This document shows positions 16,127 to 24,175 of a DNA stretch of 64,000 nt, piece after piece (the stretch's first letter is position 1; every line of letters begins with the position of its first letter). The position numbers were made by a program, and so were the translations under genes. The notes under the pieces are model-generated. The model worked only from the letters and a program-made list of their open reading frames with translations. It did not search any database and was not told the DNA's origin. Source of the stretch: UTCFX2 sp002050125 (GTDB lineage: Bacteria; Chloroflexota; Anaerolineae; Anaerolineales; UBA4823). The stretch spans positions 1,922,001 to 1,986,000 of the forward strand of contig JAOSJQ010000001.1 of the NCBI GenBank assembly GCA_027494035.1, given 5' to 3'.

Positions 16127-17791
16127 CTAGCTGCTTTCTGCGGGTTTCTGGGACGAATTTTCGAATGAATCGACGATCACTTCGCCGGGGACATAGTCTG
16201 GCAGCTTGCCGGCAGGCAATATCGCCAGCGCCGCCACGCAAGCCAGGGTCAGGAACGAGATTTTTAGCGCTTGCAGGCGCGCCTCCACGTTGATCTCAAA
16301 CACCTCCGCCTCCTGCCTCGGCGTCAGGTCGGTTTCTTCCAGCACATCGTCCAACTGTTCGTTGCTGATAAAGTCGATCTCATCCAAATAGGTAGTATTC
16401 TCAACCACCACATCCGGGATGACCGGGCTGCGGAGCAAGCTGTTCACAACGATGATGCTCAAGACGGAGACTGACAGCACGCTGGCAAAAGCCGTGCCCA
16501 GCCCGGTTGCCAGGTTGTTGGTCGTGCCGCGCAGCGCCCCCACATCGCCCGCCAGCTTCTTAGGTGAAGCGGATACCAGCACGTTGAATACCAATGTCAG
16601 CAGCGCTCCTTCTCCCAGACCGATCACGATCAGGCTGAAGATCACCAACGGAGTGCCCCAGTCATTGCGGATGGCAATTGCCAGCAGCGCCAGCCCAATG
16701 GCAACGATGATAAAACCGCCTCGACCGATTTGGCGCGGGGTGAAGCGCTCGAAAAGACGCACTACCATGGCGGTGGCTATAAAGATCGCCAGCGAGTACG
16801 GGATGACCGCGATCGAGGTCTGGAGGCTGTCGCCTCCCTGGACGATCTGAATGTAAAGCGGGATTAAAAAGTTAATTGCCGGTCCCAAGGCGGCGATGAT
16901 GAATAGACTATAAGTAGCCGCGCGTTCTTCGGGAGTGTCCAGCACCTCCAGCGAAAGCAAGGGCGCCTTGCCCTGCGCCTGCCGGCGGTGCGCCCAGATA
17001 AAAAACCCCTGACCGATCACGATCCCCACTACGATCATGATTGGCGAGGGCGACATCCCCAAGACGCTGACCGGCGCATCGGGAGAAGCCAGCAACATGC
17101 CCCAGGCTTTGAGGTTGTTGAAGCCCAGACTGATCAGCGTGATCGACAAGGCTGCCAGCAATGCGCCAATCCAATCGATCTTGACGTCCCGGTCGGCTGG
17201 GATCGACTTGAAACGAAAGCTCAACAGAAAAACCACAATCGCGATGCCTGCGATCAGCCAGAAGGATGGGCGCCAGCCCGCCAGCGTGCCGATGATGCCG
17301 ACCACCAGAAAAGCCAGTATGCCCGCTCCGGCTTGGGCTGAGCCCAATAAGCCCAGGGATTGCGACTGTTGGGCGCCCCGGTAATGGTTAGCAATCAGCA
17401 CCACCAGGGTGGGGACAATCAGCGCCGCCGCCACTCCGGCTAATGCCTGCGCCAGGAAGATCCTGCCGGTATCCTGGCTGAGCGCCATCACAGCCATCGA
17501 CACGCCGTGCAGCGCCACGCCGATCTGAAAAGCCAGGCGCGCCCCGATCAACTTGCCCACCTTTGCGCCCAGCATGACCAACCCGGCTACCGCCAGCGAG
17601 TAAATCACCAGCGCCGTGCTCACGGTAGTGGGTGAGGTGTCAAACGCTTCGACGATTTTTCCAATGGACACCGGAAGTGCGCTGACGTTGAAGCTCATCT
17701 GAATTTGCGCCAGGGCAATGATAATCATCGGCAGCCAGGAGGCTTGCACAGCCTGCTGCAAGTCTCCGGCTGGTTTGGGTTTATCTGGCAT
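16127..17791 (-). CDS. Major facilitator superfamily transporter, 14-helix DHA2 type
   Basis: A 554-residue MFS protein with about fourteen membrane helices, the length of the DHA2 drug:H+ antiporter group. After helix 2, VMLGAKVGKLIGARLAFQIG is the motif A-like loop, and helix 5 has GSAQAGAGILAFLVVG, resembling antiporter motif C. A soluble insert of about 60 residues near 450-510, rich in acidic residues (EETDLTPRQEAEVFEINV), separates the last two helices. It is probably exposed outside the membrane and is unusual in size. The gene lies between glutaminase and the M20 peptidase on the same strand. Export of amino acids or toxic compounds is possible; no specific substrate can be inferred. 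Confidence 0.85.
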   Translation of the reverse strand: MPDKPKPAGDLQQAVQASWLPMIIIALAQIQMSFNVSALPVSIGKIVEAFDTSPTTVSTALVIYSLAVAGLVMLGAKVGKLIGARLAFQIGVALHGVSMAVMALSQDTGRIFLAQALAGVAAALIVPTLVVLIANHYRGAQQSQSLGLLGSAQAGAGILAFLVVGIIGTLAGWRPSFWLIAGIAIVVFLLSFRFKSIPADRDVKIDWIGALLAALSITLISLGFNNLKAWGMLLASPDAPVSVLGMSPSPIMIVVGIVIGQGFFIWAHRRQAQGKAPLLSLEVLDTPEERAATYSLFIIAALGPAINFLIPLYIQIVQGGDSLQTSIAVIPYSLAIFIATAMVVRLFERFTPRQIGRGGFIIVAIGLALLAIAIRNDWGTPLVIFSLIVIGLGEGALLTLVFNVLVSASPKKLAGDVGALRGTTNNLATGLGTAFASVLSVSVLSIIVVNSLLRSPVIPDVVVENTTYLDEIDFISNEQLDDVLEETDLTPRQEAEVFEINVEARLQALKISFLTLACVAALAILPAGKLPDYVPGEVIVDSFENSSQKPAESS

Positions 17792-17850
17792 GCAATTTCC
17801 CTTTCAGGATAATATTCCTCATAGTTTTTTTGCTTTTCAGAACGAAGCGG

Positions 17851-18840
17851 TCAGAGTTCCGGTTTTGAAGCAAAGAGGTTTAGACCCAAGCGTTCGGACA
17901 GGTACTGGGTGGCGAGCTTGCCCCGAACGCTGTTTCCAGCATCGTCGAGCAGCGGCGAAAAAACGCCCAGGCTGCCTTTTCCCGGCGAGACGGAGACGAT
18001 CCCGCCGCTGACCCCGCTTTTTCCAGGCAAGCCGATGTCGTACAGCCAATCGCCGGAGAATTCGTATAACCCAGCGCTAGCCATCACCGCCAGAACGTGC
18101 GGACAATGCTCGGCGTCGATCACTCGCTCTTTGGTCAGCGGGTTCACGCCGCCATCTGCCAATGTAGCTCCCATCACTGCCAGGTCCTTAGCCGAGACGT
18201 TCAAGGAACATTGGCGGGTATAGATGCTGGTCGCTTCAAGGGGGTCAAAGTAGATGCGCCCGTAGCTTTCCAGCAGCCGGGCGATGCCCTGGTTGCGCTG
18301 GTTGGTTGCCAGCTCCGATTGATATACCTCGTCGTTCAGTTCGAGCTGGCGCCCCGCAAAGCGTGACAACCCCTCATGAATAAAGCTCCATTTAGCCTCG
18401 GCGCCTTTCCCGGGCGCCAGGCTGGTCGTTGCGATAGCCCCGGCGTTCACCATCGGGTTCATCGTGCGGCTGCGGTTCATCTCGATCGCGATGACCGAAT
18501 TGAAAGGGAGCCCGGTGCTGTTGACGCCGATCTTCTGATGCGCTTGCAGCGCGCCGAGCGCTTGCAGTACCAGCGCAAATACAAATGGTTTGGAGACGCT
18601 TTGGATCGAGAACTCATGGGCGGCATCGCCGGCGGAATAAACCGCGCCATTCGTCCCGACAACGCACAGACCGAAAAGCGCTGGCGGCGTACTGGCAAGC
18701 GCCGGGATATAATCGGCAACCTTGCCAGTGTCATTGCTTTTGTACTGCCGGTAAGCCAAATCAACCAACTGCTGCACCTGCTTTGCGGGCGGGAGATGAC
18801 CGGTCGAAATATAAGCAGGTGAGCTTGGCACGTCAGTCAT
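17851..18840 (-). CDS. glsA: Glutaminase (serine-dependent, GlsA type)
   Basis: A 329-residue glutaminase of the beta-lactamase-like fold, hydrolysing L-glutamine to glutamate and ammonia. The SIQSVSKPFVFALVL motif near residue 77 contains the catalytic Ser-x-x-Lys pair. VNAGAIATTSL, the conserved DEVYQSELATNQRNQGIARLL block, NVSAKDLAVMGATLADGGVN and KSGVSGGIVSVSPGKGSLGV are all present, so the enzyme looks intact. Length is slightly above the typical ~305 residues. It heads the minus-strand amino-acid cluster; the promoter should lie in the non-coding region up to 19300. No good ribosome binding site is visible before the ATG at 18840. Confidence 0.93.
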   Translation of the reverse strand: MTDVPSSPAYISTGHLPPAKQVQQLVDLAYRQYKSNDTGKVADYIPALASTPPALFGLCVVGTNGAVYSAGDAAHEFSIQSVSKPFVFALVLQALGALQAHQKIGVNSTGLPFNSVIAIEMNRSRTMNPMVNAGAIATTSLAPGKGAEAKWSFIHEGLSRFAGRQLELNDEVYQSELATNQRNQGIARLLESYGRIYFDPLEATSIYTRQCSLNVSAKDLAVMGATLADGGVNPLTKERVIDAEHCPHVLAVMASAGLYEFSGDWLYDIGLPGKSGVSGGIVSVSPGKGSLGVFSPLLDDAGNSVRGKLATQYLSERLGLNLFASKPEL

Positions 18841-18966
18841 TGAACGCGACTACATATTCACTGGTTAAGTAAGTGGGGGGGGCTTTGAAGCTTGTGTGAT
18901 CATAATCCGAATCAATGCGATGCCTGTAATTGTCCCAAATCGCTGCTGGAGGTCGAACCTTCAAGG

Positions 18967-18980
18967 CAGACATATGTCTG
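18967..18980. promoter_or_regulatory. Perfect 14-bp palindrome, candidate operator
   Basis: CAGACATATGTCTG is a perfect inverted repeat in the divergent region between glsA and nuoA, about 130 bases upstream of glsA. Length and symmetry suit a dimeric repressor or activator site. No matching copy was noticed elsewhere by eye, and no regulator gene is adjacent. Confidence 0.4.
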
Positions 18981-19003
18981 GACGATTTTACCATATTAAT
19001 AAA

Positions 19004-19056
19004 TTATGTTAATCTATGTGATAATTATATCAATCTATGTAATAGTTATGTCAATC
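19004..19056. repeat. 21-bp tandem repeat, about 2.5 copies
   Basis: Two full 21-base units (19004-19024 and 19025-19045) and a half unit (19046-19056) share the core TTATRTYAATCTATGT. The tract is A+T-rich. A period of two helical turns would put protein binding sites on the same DNA face, but this could also be simple replication slippage. Confidence 0.5.
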
Positions 19057-19300
19057 GCGAAGCCCTGGCACGGCTTTCATAAGCTCGCAGAAAGCCGCCT
19101 AAGTGGAGTGAACCAGGCGCTGCTGCGGCGTTCTCTGGCGCGGCTGCCTGACGGGTTTGGGCTTAATGAGAATCATGCCTGTGCCTGAACCAAAATTACG
19201 ATGTGATTAAATTATGGTAAAATTCGGGTAAGACCCCTGGCGCATAAATGGGGGTTTGTTGTGTGTTATCCTGAAAAAATAAAAATCGACAGGAGATTGC

Positions 19301-19660
19301 ATGCAGACTCAAGACTGGCTATTTGTGGGAATTTTCATTGTACTTGCTCCGTTATTTCCACTGATTGCCCTGTTAATTCCAAGAATCATTGCCCCCAAAA
19401 AGCCAAATCCCATCAAGATGGAAACCTACGAATGCGGCATCGAATCGATCGGTCCAGCCTGGGTCCAGTTCAAAGCCCCGTATTACATCTTCGCGCTGAT
19501 CTTTCTGGTTTTCGATGTCGAAATGGTTTTCTTGTATCCCTGGGCTGCCTCGCTTAACCTGCTGCCCCTTTACGCGGTCATCGAAGGTATTATCTTTGTG
19601 GCAATCCTGTTTGCGGGTTTGCTGTATGCCTGGCGAAACGGCGCGTTGCAATGGGCTTAG
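19301..19660 (+). CDS. nuoA: NADH-quinone oxidoreductase subunit A
   Basis: A 119-residue protein with three membrane helices, the NuoA/ND3 layout. The conserved cytoplasmic-side loop reads KMETYECGIES, including the cysteine diagnostic of the family, and helix 2 begins with FALIFLVFDVEMVFLYPWA, with the conserved acidic residues. NuoA sits at the junction of the quinone-reducing module and the membrane arm of complex I. The AGGAG site eight bases before the ATG supports the start. Unlike in most operons it is not followed by nuoB, C and D: a strong hairpin and a gap of 174 bases separate it from nuoH. Confidence 0.95.
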   Translation: MQTQDWLFVGIFIVLAPLFPLIALLIPRIIAPKKPNPIKMETYECGIESIGPAWVQFKAPYYIFALIFLVFDVEMVFLYPWAASLNLLPLYAVIEGIIFVAILFAGLLYAWRNGALQWA

Positions 19661-19715
19661 GCTATGCGGAACACCCGGGTGAACATGATTGAATGTAACA
19701 AACGCTTATATCGAC

Positions 19716-19746
19716 AAAAGGCTGACGGAAAACTCCTCAGCCTTTT
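19716..19746 (+). terminator. Terminator-like hairpin between nuoA and nuoH
   Basis: A perfect 10-bp stem, AAAAGGCTGA at 19716-19725 and TCAGCCTTTT at 19737-19746, with an 11-base loop and T-rich 3' arm. It is a good intrinsic terminator shape, so nuoA may be transcribed separately from nuoHJKLMMN, or the hairpin may attenuate readthrough. Confidence 0.65.
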
Positions 19747-19834
19747 ATATGTTAACCTGTTGTCAGATCGGCGCGAACCCCAGCCGGGTTGCGAACCGGG
19801 CGCGGTGTTCGCGCAACGTTAGAGGAGATTTTGT

Positions 19835-21046
19835 ATGACGGATCCGATCAACTTGATTGCGGAATGGCTGAACGGGCTTCTGGTCAGTTGGGGGCTGTCC
19901 TCCGGATGGGTCACCTTCATCATGTCGCTGCTGGGCGTCCTGGTCATTGTTGTATTTGTATTGGTGACGGATATTTTCCTAGTGTGGGTGGAGCGCAAAG
20001 TCGTTGCGCGTTTTCAGGATCGTTTGGGACCGAACCGCCTGGGACCCTTTGGGCTCATCCAGCCGCTGGCTGACGTCATCAAGCTTTTGATTAAAGAAGA
20101 CATCACGCCGGTGGGGGCGGACCGAGTGCTGTACAACATCGCGCCGATCCTGGCGCTGGCAACCGTGCTGGTGCTGTGGGCGGTCATTCCGTTTTCGCCG
20201 ACAATGTTAGGCGCCGATCTCAATGTGGGGGTGCTATACATCGTCGCGGCGGGGGCGATTGGAACCTTGGGCATCATCATGGCGGGCTGGGCTTCGAACA
20301 ACAAGTACGCCCTGCTGGGGGCGTTCCGCATGGTTGCTCAGATTGTGGCATATGAAGTGCCGATGGTGATTGCGTTGCTGATCCCGGTCATCCTGGCGCG
20401 CTCGATGTCGATCAACGACATCGTCAACCGGCAGTCGATCTGGTTTGTCGTGCTGGCGCCGGTTGCGGCGTTGGTGTTCCTCATCAGCGCCATCGCCGAG
20501 TTGGGGCGCGCTCCGTTTGACCTCAGCGAAGCCGAGTCCGAGATCGTCGCCGGGTTCCACATCGAATATACCGGCATGAAATTCGGAATGTTCTATGCCG
20601 GAGAGTTGCTGCATGCGCTGACGATGGGCGCGTTGTTTTCATCTTTCTTCCTGGGCGGCTGGCGCGGTCCGTTTGCCGAACAAATTCCCATCTTGGGTGT
20701 GTTCTATCTGTTCTTAAAAGCCTTCTTCATCTATTGGGTGATCATGTGGGTGAAGTATTCGCTGCCGCGCATCCGCATCGATCACATGTTGGATTTCAAT
20801 TGGAAATTCTTGACCCCGCTCATCCTGGTAATGGTCTTGGTCACCGCGGTTCTGGATAAACTGCTGGGAGAGCCGGGCACGCTGCTCTATATGCTGGGGA
20901 TGCTGATCGCCAACCTGCTGGTGGTCTGGATCACCCTGACGCTGCTGCGCACTTATGCTCGCCGTGAGCGCAAGCGGGTCGGGGATGAGCGTCCAATTGC
21001 CATTCCGGATGCGCCTCCCGCGGCGCGGGTGGAGCAGACTTCCTGA
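19835..21046 (+). CDS. nuoH: NADH-quinone oxidoreductase subunit H
   Basis: A 403-residue NuoH/ND1 protein with eight to nine membrane helices. It forms the quinone access channel that links the peripheral and membrane arms of complex I. Diagnostic features are VWVERKVVARFQDRLGPNR (the highly conserved first loop), GPFGLIQPLADVIKLLIKED, AEFGRAPFDL-like AELGRAPFDLSEAESEIVAG with the loop acidic residues, and FIYWVIMWVKYSLPRIRIDH near the end. An extra tail of about 30 residues after the last helix is polar and proline/alanine-rich. An AGAGGAGA ribosome binding site precedes the ATG. The nuoI ferredoxin-like gene, normally next, is absent; nuoJ follows directly. Confidence 0.95.
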   Translation: MTDPINLIAEWLNGLLVSWGLSSGWVTFIMSLLGVLVIVVFVLVTDIFLVWVERKVVARFQDRLGPNRLGPFGLIQPLADVIKLLIKEDITPVGADRVLYNIAPILALATVLVLWAVIPFSPTMLGADLNVGVLYIVAAGAIGTLGIIMAGWASNNKYALLGAFRMVAQIVAYEVPMVIALLIPVILARSMSINDIVNRQSIWFVVLAPVAALVFLISAIAELGRAPFDLSEAESEIVAGFHIEYTGMKFGMFYAGELLHALTMGALFSSFFLGGWRGPFAEQIPILGVFYLFLKAFFIYWVIMWVKYSLPRIRIDHMLDFNWKFLTPLILVMVLVTAVLDKLLGEPGTLLYMLGMLIANLLVVWITLTLLRTYARRERKRVGDERPIAIPDAPPAARVEQTS

Positions 21047-21063
21047 CTTTGCTGGGAGAAAAA

Positions 21064-21588
21064 ATGATAACGGTTTCTCTAATCATTTTCTTGATTGTGG
21101 CGGTGATCACACTGGGGAGTGCCCTGATGGTCGTGACCGCCCGCAACCTGGTTCACGCCGCGCTGTGGCTTGTCGTAGCGCTGTTTGGGGTGGCGATCTT
21201 GTTTGGGCTGCTGCAGGCAGGTTTCCTGGCGGTCGTCCAGGTGGTAATCTATATCGGGGCAATCGTGATCCTGATCATCTTCGCCATCATGCTCACCCAG
21301 CGGAACGCACTCGAAATCGGGTCGCGATTCAATGAGAACTGGGGCTGGGCGCTGGGAATCTCAGCGTTGGTGTTTGCCGCTCTGGTGTGGGCGATTGTTA
21401 GCTGGCCCGGCTTCCACGTTCAAGCTCAGCCGCTGGACGCGCGCTTCGATTCGGTGGCGGAACTGGGCAAGGCATTGGTGGCTTCGAATGGATATGCGCT
21501 GCCGTTTGAACTGGCTTCGGTGCTGTTGTTGGCGGCGCTGATCGGGGCGATCGTGATCGCCTGGGAAAGAAAGCCGGAGGAACGATGA
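21064..21588 (+). CDS. nuoJ: NADH-quinone oxidoreductase subunit J
   Basis: A 174-residue NuoJ/ND6 protein with five membrane helices. The conserved helix 3 region VVQVVIYIGAIVILIIFAIM contains the pi-bulge motif that takes part in coupling quinone reduction to proton pumping. The ATG at 21064 is selected because GGGAGAA lies just upstream; an in-frame TTG at 21049 overlaps no conserved residue. The stop overlaps the nuoK ATG as ATGA, indicating coupled translation. Confidence 0.94.
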   Translation: MITVSLIIFLIVAVITLGSALMVVTARNLVHAALWLVVALFGVAILFGLLQAGFLAVVQVVIYIGAIVILIIFAIMLTQRNALEIGSRFNENWGWALGISALVFAALVWAIVSWPGFHVQAQPLDARFDSVAELGKALVASNGYALPFELASVLLLAALIGAIVIAWERKPEER

Positions 21589-21893
21589 TTCCATTATCCT
21601 TTTATTTGATCTTTGCCGCAGGGCTTTTCTCGGTTGGCTTGTTTGGCGTGCTGGCGCGCAAAAACGCCATTGCGATCCTGATGGGCATTGAGTTGATGCT
21701 CAACGCGGTCAATGTGAACCTGGTCGCGTTTTGGCGCTACCGGATGCCCGAGATGATCAGCGGTCAGGTGTTTGCGGTGATCGTGTTTGCCGTTGCCGCC
21801 GCAGAAGTCGCGGTGGGTCTGGCGCTCTTCATTTCCATTTACCGGCGGCGCGGGACGATTGCGGCTGACCAGATCGACTTAATGAAGTGGTAA
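21585..21893 (+). CDS. nuoK: NADH-quinone oxidoreductase subunit K
   Basis: A 102-residue NuoK/ND4L protein with three membrane helices. Helix 2 has the key glutamate in AILMGIELMLNAVNVNLVAF and helix 3 the second one in FAVAAAEVAVGLALFISIYR. Both lie in the chain of buried charged residues that carries the coupling signal along the membrane arm. Length and motif order are canonical. Translation is coupled to nuoJ by a 4-base overlap, and nuoL starts 58 bases later. Confidence 0.96.
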   Translation: MIPLSFYLIFAAGLFSVGLFGVLARKNAIAILMGIELMLNAVNVNLVAFWRYRMPEMISGQVFAVIVFAVAAAEVAVGLALFISIYRRRGTIAADQIDLMKW

Positions 21894-21951
21894 GGCGCCG
21901 GCTGATGAATTTAGACAGCATCCCATCTGATTATCAGAGAGAGGATCCTCT

Positions 21952-24138
21952 ATGACGACAGAAACCTTGCTTTGGCTCATACCCCTGCCGCCGATCCTGG
22001 CTTTTTTCCTGATCGTTTTATTTACCTACCGCAGCAAAAGTCTCAGCCATACCATCGCGGTGGGGGCGGCTATTCTTTCGTTTATTGGAAGTATGTTGGT
22101 TTTGTTCCGGGCGGTACAAATCGAACACTTTGGCGAGCACCCGTTCACAACCGCGCCTTATCACTGGTTTCCCACGGGCGCGTCTTGGTTTAAGATCGGT
22201 TTGCTGGTCGATCCGCTCACCGTCGTGTCGCTCTTCTTTGTCGCCTGGACCGTGCTGATGATTTTCATCTACAGCGTGGGTTATCACAATTTCGGGCAGC
22301 CCAAGGGCGATCACGACCGGGCTGGCTTGCCGCCGCACGGCGCAACCGTGCGGGATGTTCACGGTCGTGCGCAGCGCGTGCCTTCGGTCGAACCGATGTA
22401 TTCGCGCTTTTTCGCCTTCATCGGTTTATTTGCGTTTGGAATGTACTTGCTGGTGCTCTCCGACAATCTGCTGACGCTGTTCGTTGGTTGGGAAATCATG
22501 GGCTTATGCTCGTATCTGTTGATCGGTTTCTGGTATGGCAAACCCTCCGCCCGGGCAGCGATGATCAAGGCTTTCCTCACCACCCGGGTGGGCGACGTGT
22601 TCATGCTGCTGGGAATTGCCTATCTGTATGCCAACACCGGCACGCTCAATTTCCGGGAGATTCTTTACAACCCGCAGACGCTCGCAATGCTGGCGGGGAC
22701 CCCGTCTTATATCGTAGGTCTTTCCGCGGCTTCGCTGATCGGGATCCTGCTCTTTATCGGCACGATTGGCAAGTCTGCCCAATGGCCGCTGCACGTCTGG
22801 CTTCCGGATGCGATGGAAGGTCCCACGCCCGTCTCGGCGATGATCCATGCCGCTACGATGGTCTCGGCAGGCGTTTATATGGTGATCCGGATGTATCCGC
22901 TGATGTCTGCCGGGTTGGAAGCCGGGCACGGTCTCACGCCGCCAATGACGTTCATGGCATTTATCGGCGCTTTTACCGCGCTGTTCGCGGCAACCATCGC
23001 GGTGGCGCAGAACGACATCAAGCGCGTGCTGGCGTACTCGACCATCTCTCAACTGGGCTACATGGTCGCCGCGCTGGGGATCGGCGGATTTGTCGCGGCG
23101 GCGTTTCATTTGGTAACCCACGCTTTTTTCAAGGCGCTGCTCTTTTTGGGTTCCGGTTCGGTCATCCACGGTATGGAGCATGGGGTGCTGCACACCGGGG
23201 ATCATCAGATCGACCCGCAGGACATGACCAACATGGGCGGCTTGCGCAAGAAAATGCCGGTTACCTTCTGGACTTTCCTGATCGGCGGTCTGGCGCTGGC
23301 GGGTTTCCCGCTCGTCACCGCCGGTTTCTGGTCCAAAGATGAAATCCTGGCAGACAGTTGGGCGCACGCGCCGCTGGTGTTCGTCGTGCTGGCGCTCGCC
23401 GCGCTGATGACCGCCTTCTACACCATGCGCCAGATCACGCTGACCTTCTTGGGCGAATCGCGCACCAAAGAAGCGGATCACGCAGTTGAGTCGAAATGGA
23501 CGATGACCCTGCCGTTGGTGATCCTGGCGGTATTTGCCATCGGTCTTGGCTGGGTGGGCATCCCCCGCGAGTTTCCGCTCATCGGCGGGATCGTCCCCAA
23601 CTGGTTCCATGATTTTGTCAGCGGGACGCTGTTGGAACATCCCGCAGCGCTGAAGTTCTCCTGGGTGCCTTTACTGACGTCGCTGGTGGTTTCGCTGGGA
23701 GGGTTGGCGCTGGGGTATATTACCTACCGCGCAGCGCGCCTGGGCGAAAAGGACCCGGTCGAGCACCGGCTGGGCGCGTCGCTCTACCGCTGGCTCAAAA
23801 AAAAGTATTATTTCGACGAACTGTACCAGAAGATCTTTGTTGCCCCGGCGTTCTGGCTGGCGGAGACGTTCACCTCCTCTTGGATGGATCAAAAGGTGAT
23901 CGACGGGATCCTGCACTGGTTCGCCTACATCTCCGGCGTCATTGGCAATTTTCTGCGCAACGCCATCGACAAACCGATTGTCAACGGTTCGGCGGATCTG
24001 GTGGGCGAAGGCGCCAAGAAGCTGGGCGGCACCTTCAAAACGATCCAGACGGGCCGCGTTCAACAATATATGATCCTGGCGCTGGTGAGCCTGGCAGTAT
24101 TCAGCGTTTTCCTCTTTTATTTAGTGAGAGTGCGCTAG
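21952..24138 (+). CDS. nuoL: NADH-quinone oxidoreductase subunit L with extended lateral helix
   Basis: A 728-residue antiporter-like subunit at the distal end of the complex I membrane arm. The core blocks are GWEIMGLCSYLLIGFW with the key glutamate, GKSAQWPLHVWLPDAMEGPT with the pumping lysine, LIHAATMVSAGVYM-type MIHAATMVSAGVYMVIRMYP, and the helix 12 region HAFFKALLFLGSGSVIHGMEH. A polar segment of about 40 residues at 115-155 (containing PPHGATVRDVHGRAQRV) enlarges the loop before TM 4. The C-terminal lateral helix region holds two similar stretches, DQKVIDG at 646 and DKPIVNG at 673, offset by 27 residues, as if that region had been duplicated. This extension matches NuoL of complexes with a second NuoM, and nuoM is duplicated here. 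Confidence 0.95.
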   Translation: MTTETLLWLIPLPPILAFFLIVLFTYRSKSLSHTIAVGAAILSFIGSMLVLFRAVQIEHFGEHPFTTAPYHWFPTGASWFKIGLLVDPLTVVSLFFVAWTVLMIFIYSVGYHNFGQPKGDHDRAGLPPHGATVRDVHGRAQRVPSVEPMYSRFFAFIGLFAFGMYLLVLSDNLLTLFVGWEIMGLCSYLLIGFWYGKPSARAAMIKAFLTTRVGDVFMLLGIAYLYANTGTLNFREILYNPQTLAMLAGTPSYIVGLSAASLIGILLFIGTIGKSAQWPLHVWLPDAMEGPTPVSAMIHAATMVSAGVYMVIRMYPLMSAGLEAGHGLTPPMTFMAFIGAFTALFAATIAVAQNDIKRVLAYSTISQLGYMVAALGIGGFVAAAFHLVTHAFFKALLFLGSGSVIHGMEHGVLHTGDHQIDPQDMTNMGGLRKKMPVTFWTFLIGGLALAGFPLVTAGFWSKDEILADSWAHAPLVFVVLALAALMTAFYTMRQITLTFLGESRTKEADHAVESKWTMTLPLVILAVFAIGLGWVGIPREFPLIGGIVPNWFHDFVSGTLLEHPAALKFSWVPLLTSLVVSLGGLALGYITYRAARLGEKDPVEHRLGASLYRWLKKKYYFDELYQKIFVAPAFWLAETFTSSWMDQKVIDGILHWFAYISGVIGNFLRNAIDKPIVNGSADLVGEGAKKLGGTFKTIQTGRVQQYMILALVSLAVFSVFLFYLVRVR

Positions 24139-24175
24139 AAATTCTGATAGAGAGCGATCTCTACGGGAGCGATTG

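Larger units (their letters stand above)
18841..19300. other. Divergent non-coding region between glsA and nuoA
   Basis: About 460 bases separate glsA (minus) from nuoA (plus). No credible gene is present: a 60-codon frame at 19006-19188 spans the repeat tract and has no ribosome binding site or recognisable sequence. The region is A+T-rich compared with its neighbours in the centre and holds a 14-bp palindrome and a short tandem repeat. The TAAAAT at 19218-19223 is a possible -10 for nuoA, which would give a leader of about 75 bases. The nuoA start itself has an AGGAG site. Confidence 0.6.

Noticed and set aside
19006..19188. 60-codon open frame in the glsA-nuoA region
   Set aside because: Its first part is the 21-bp repeat translated, with no ribosome binding site or recognisable protein pattern.
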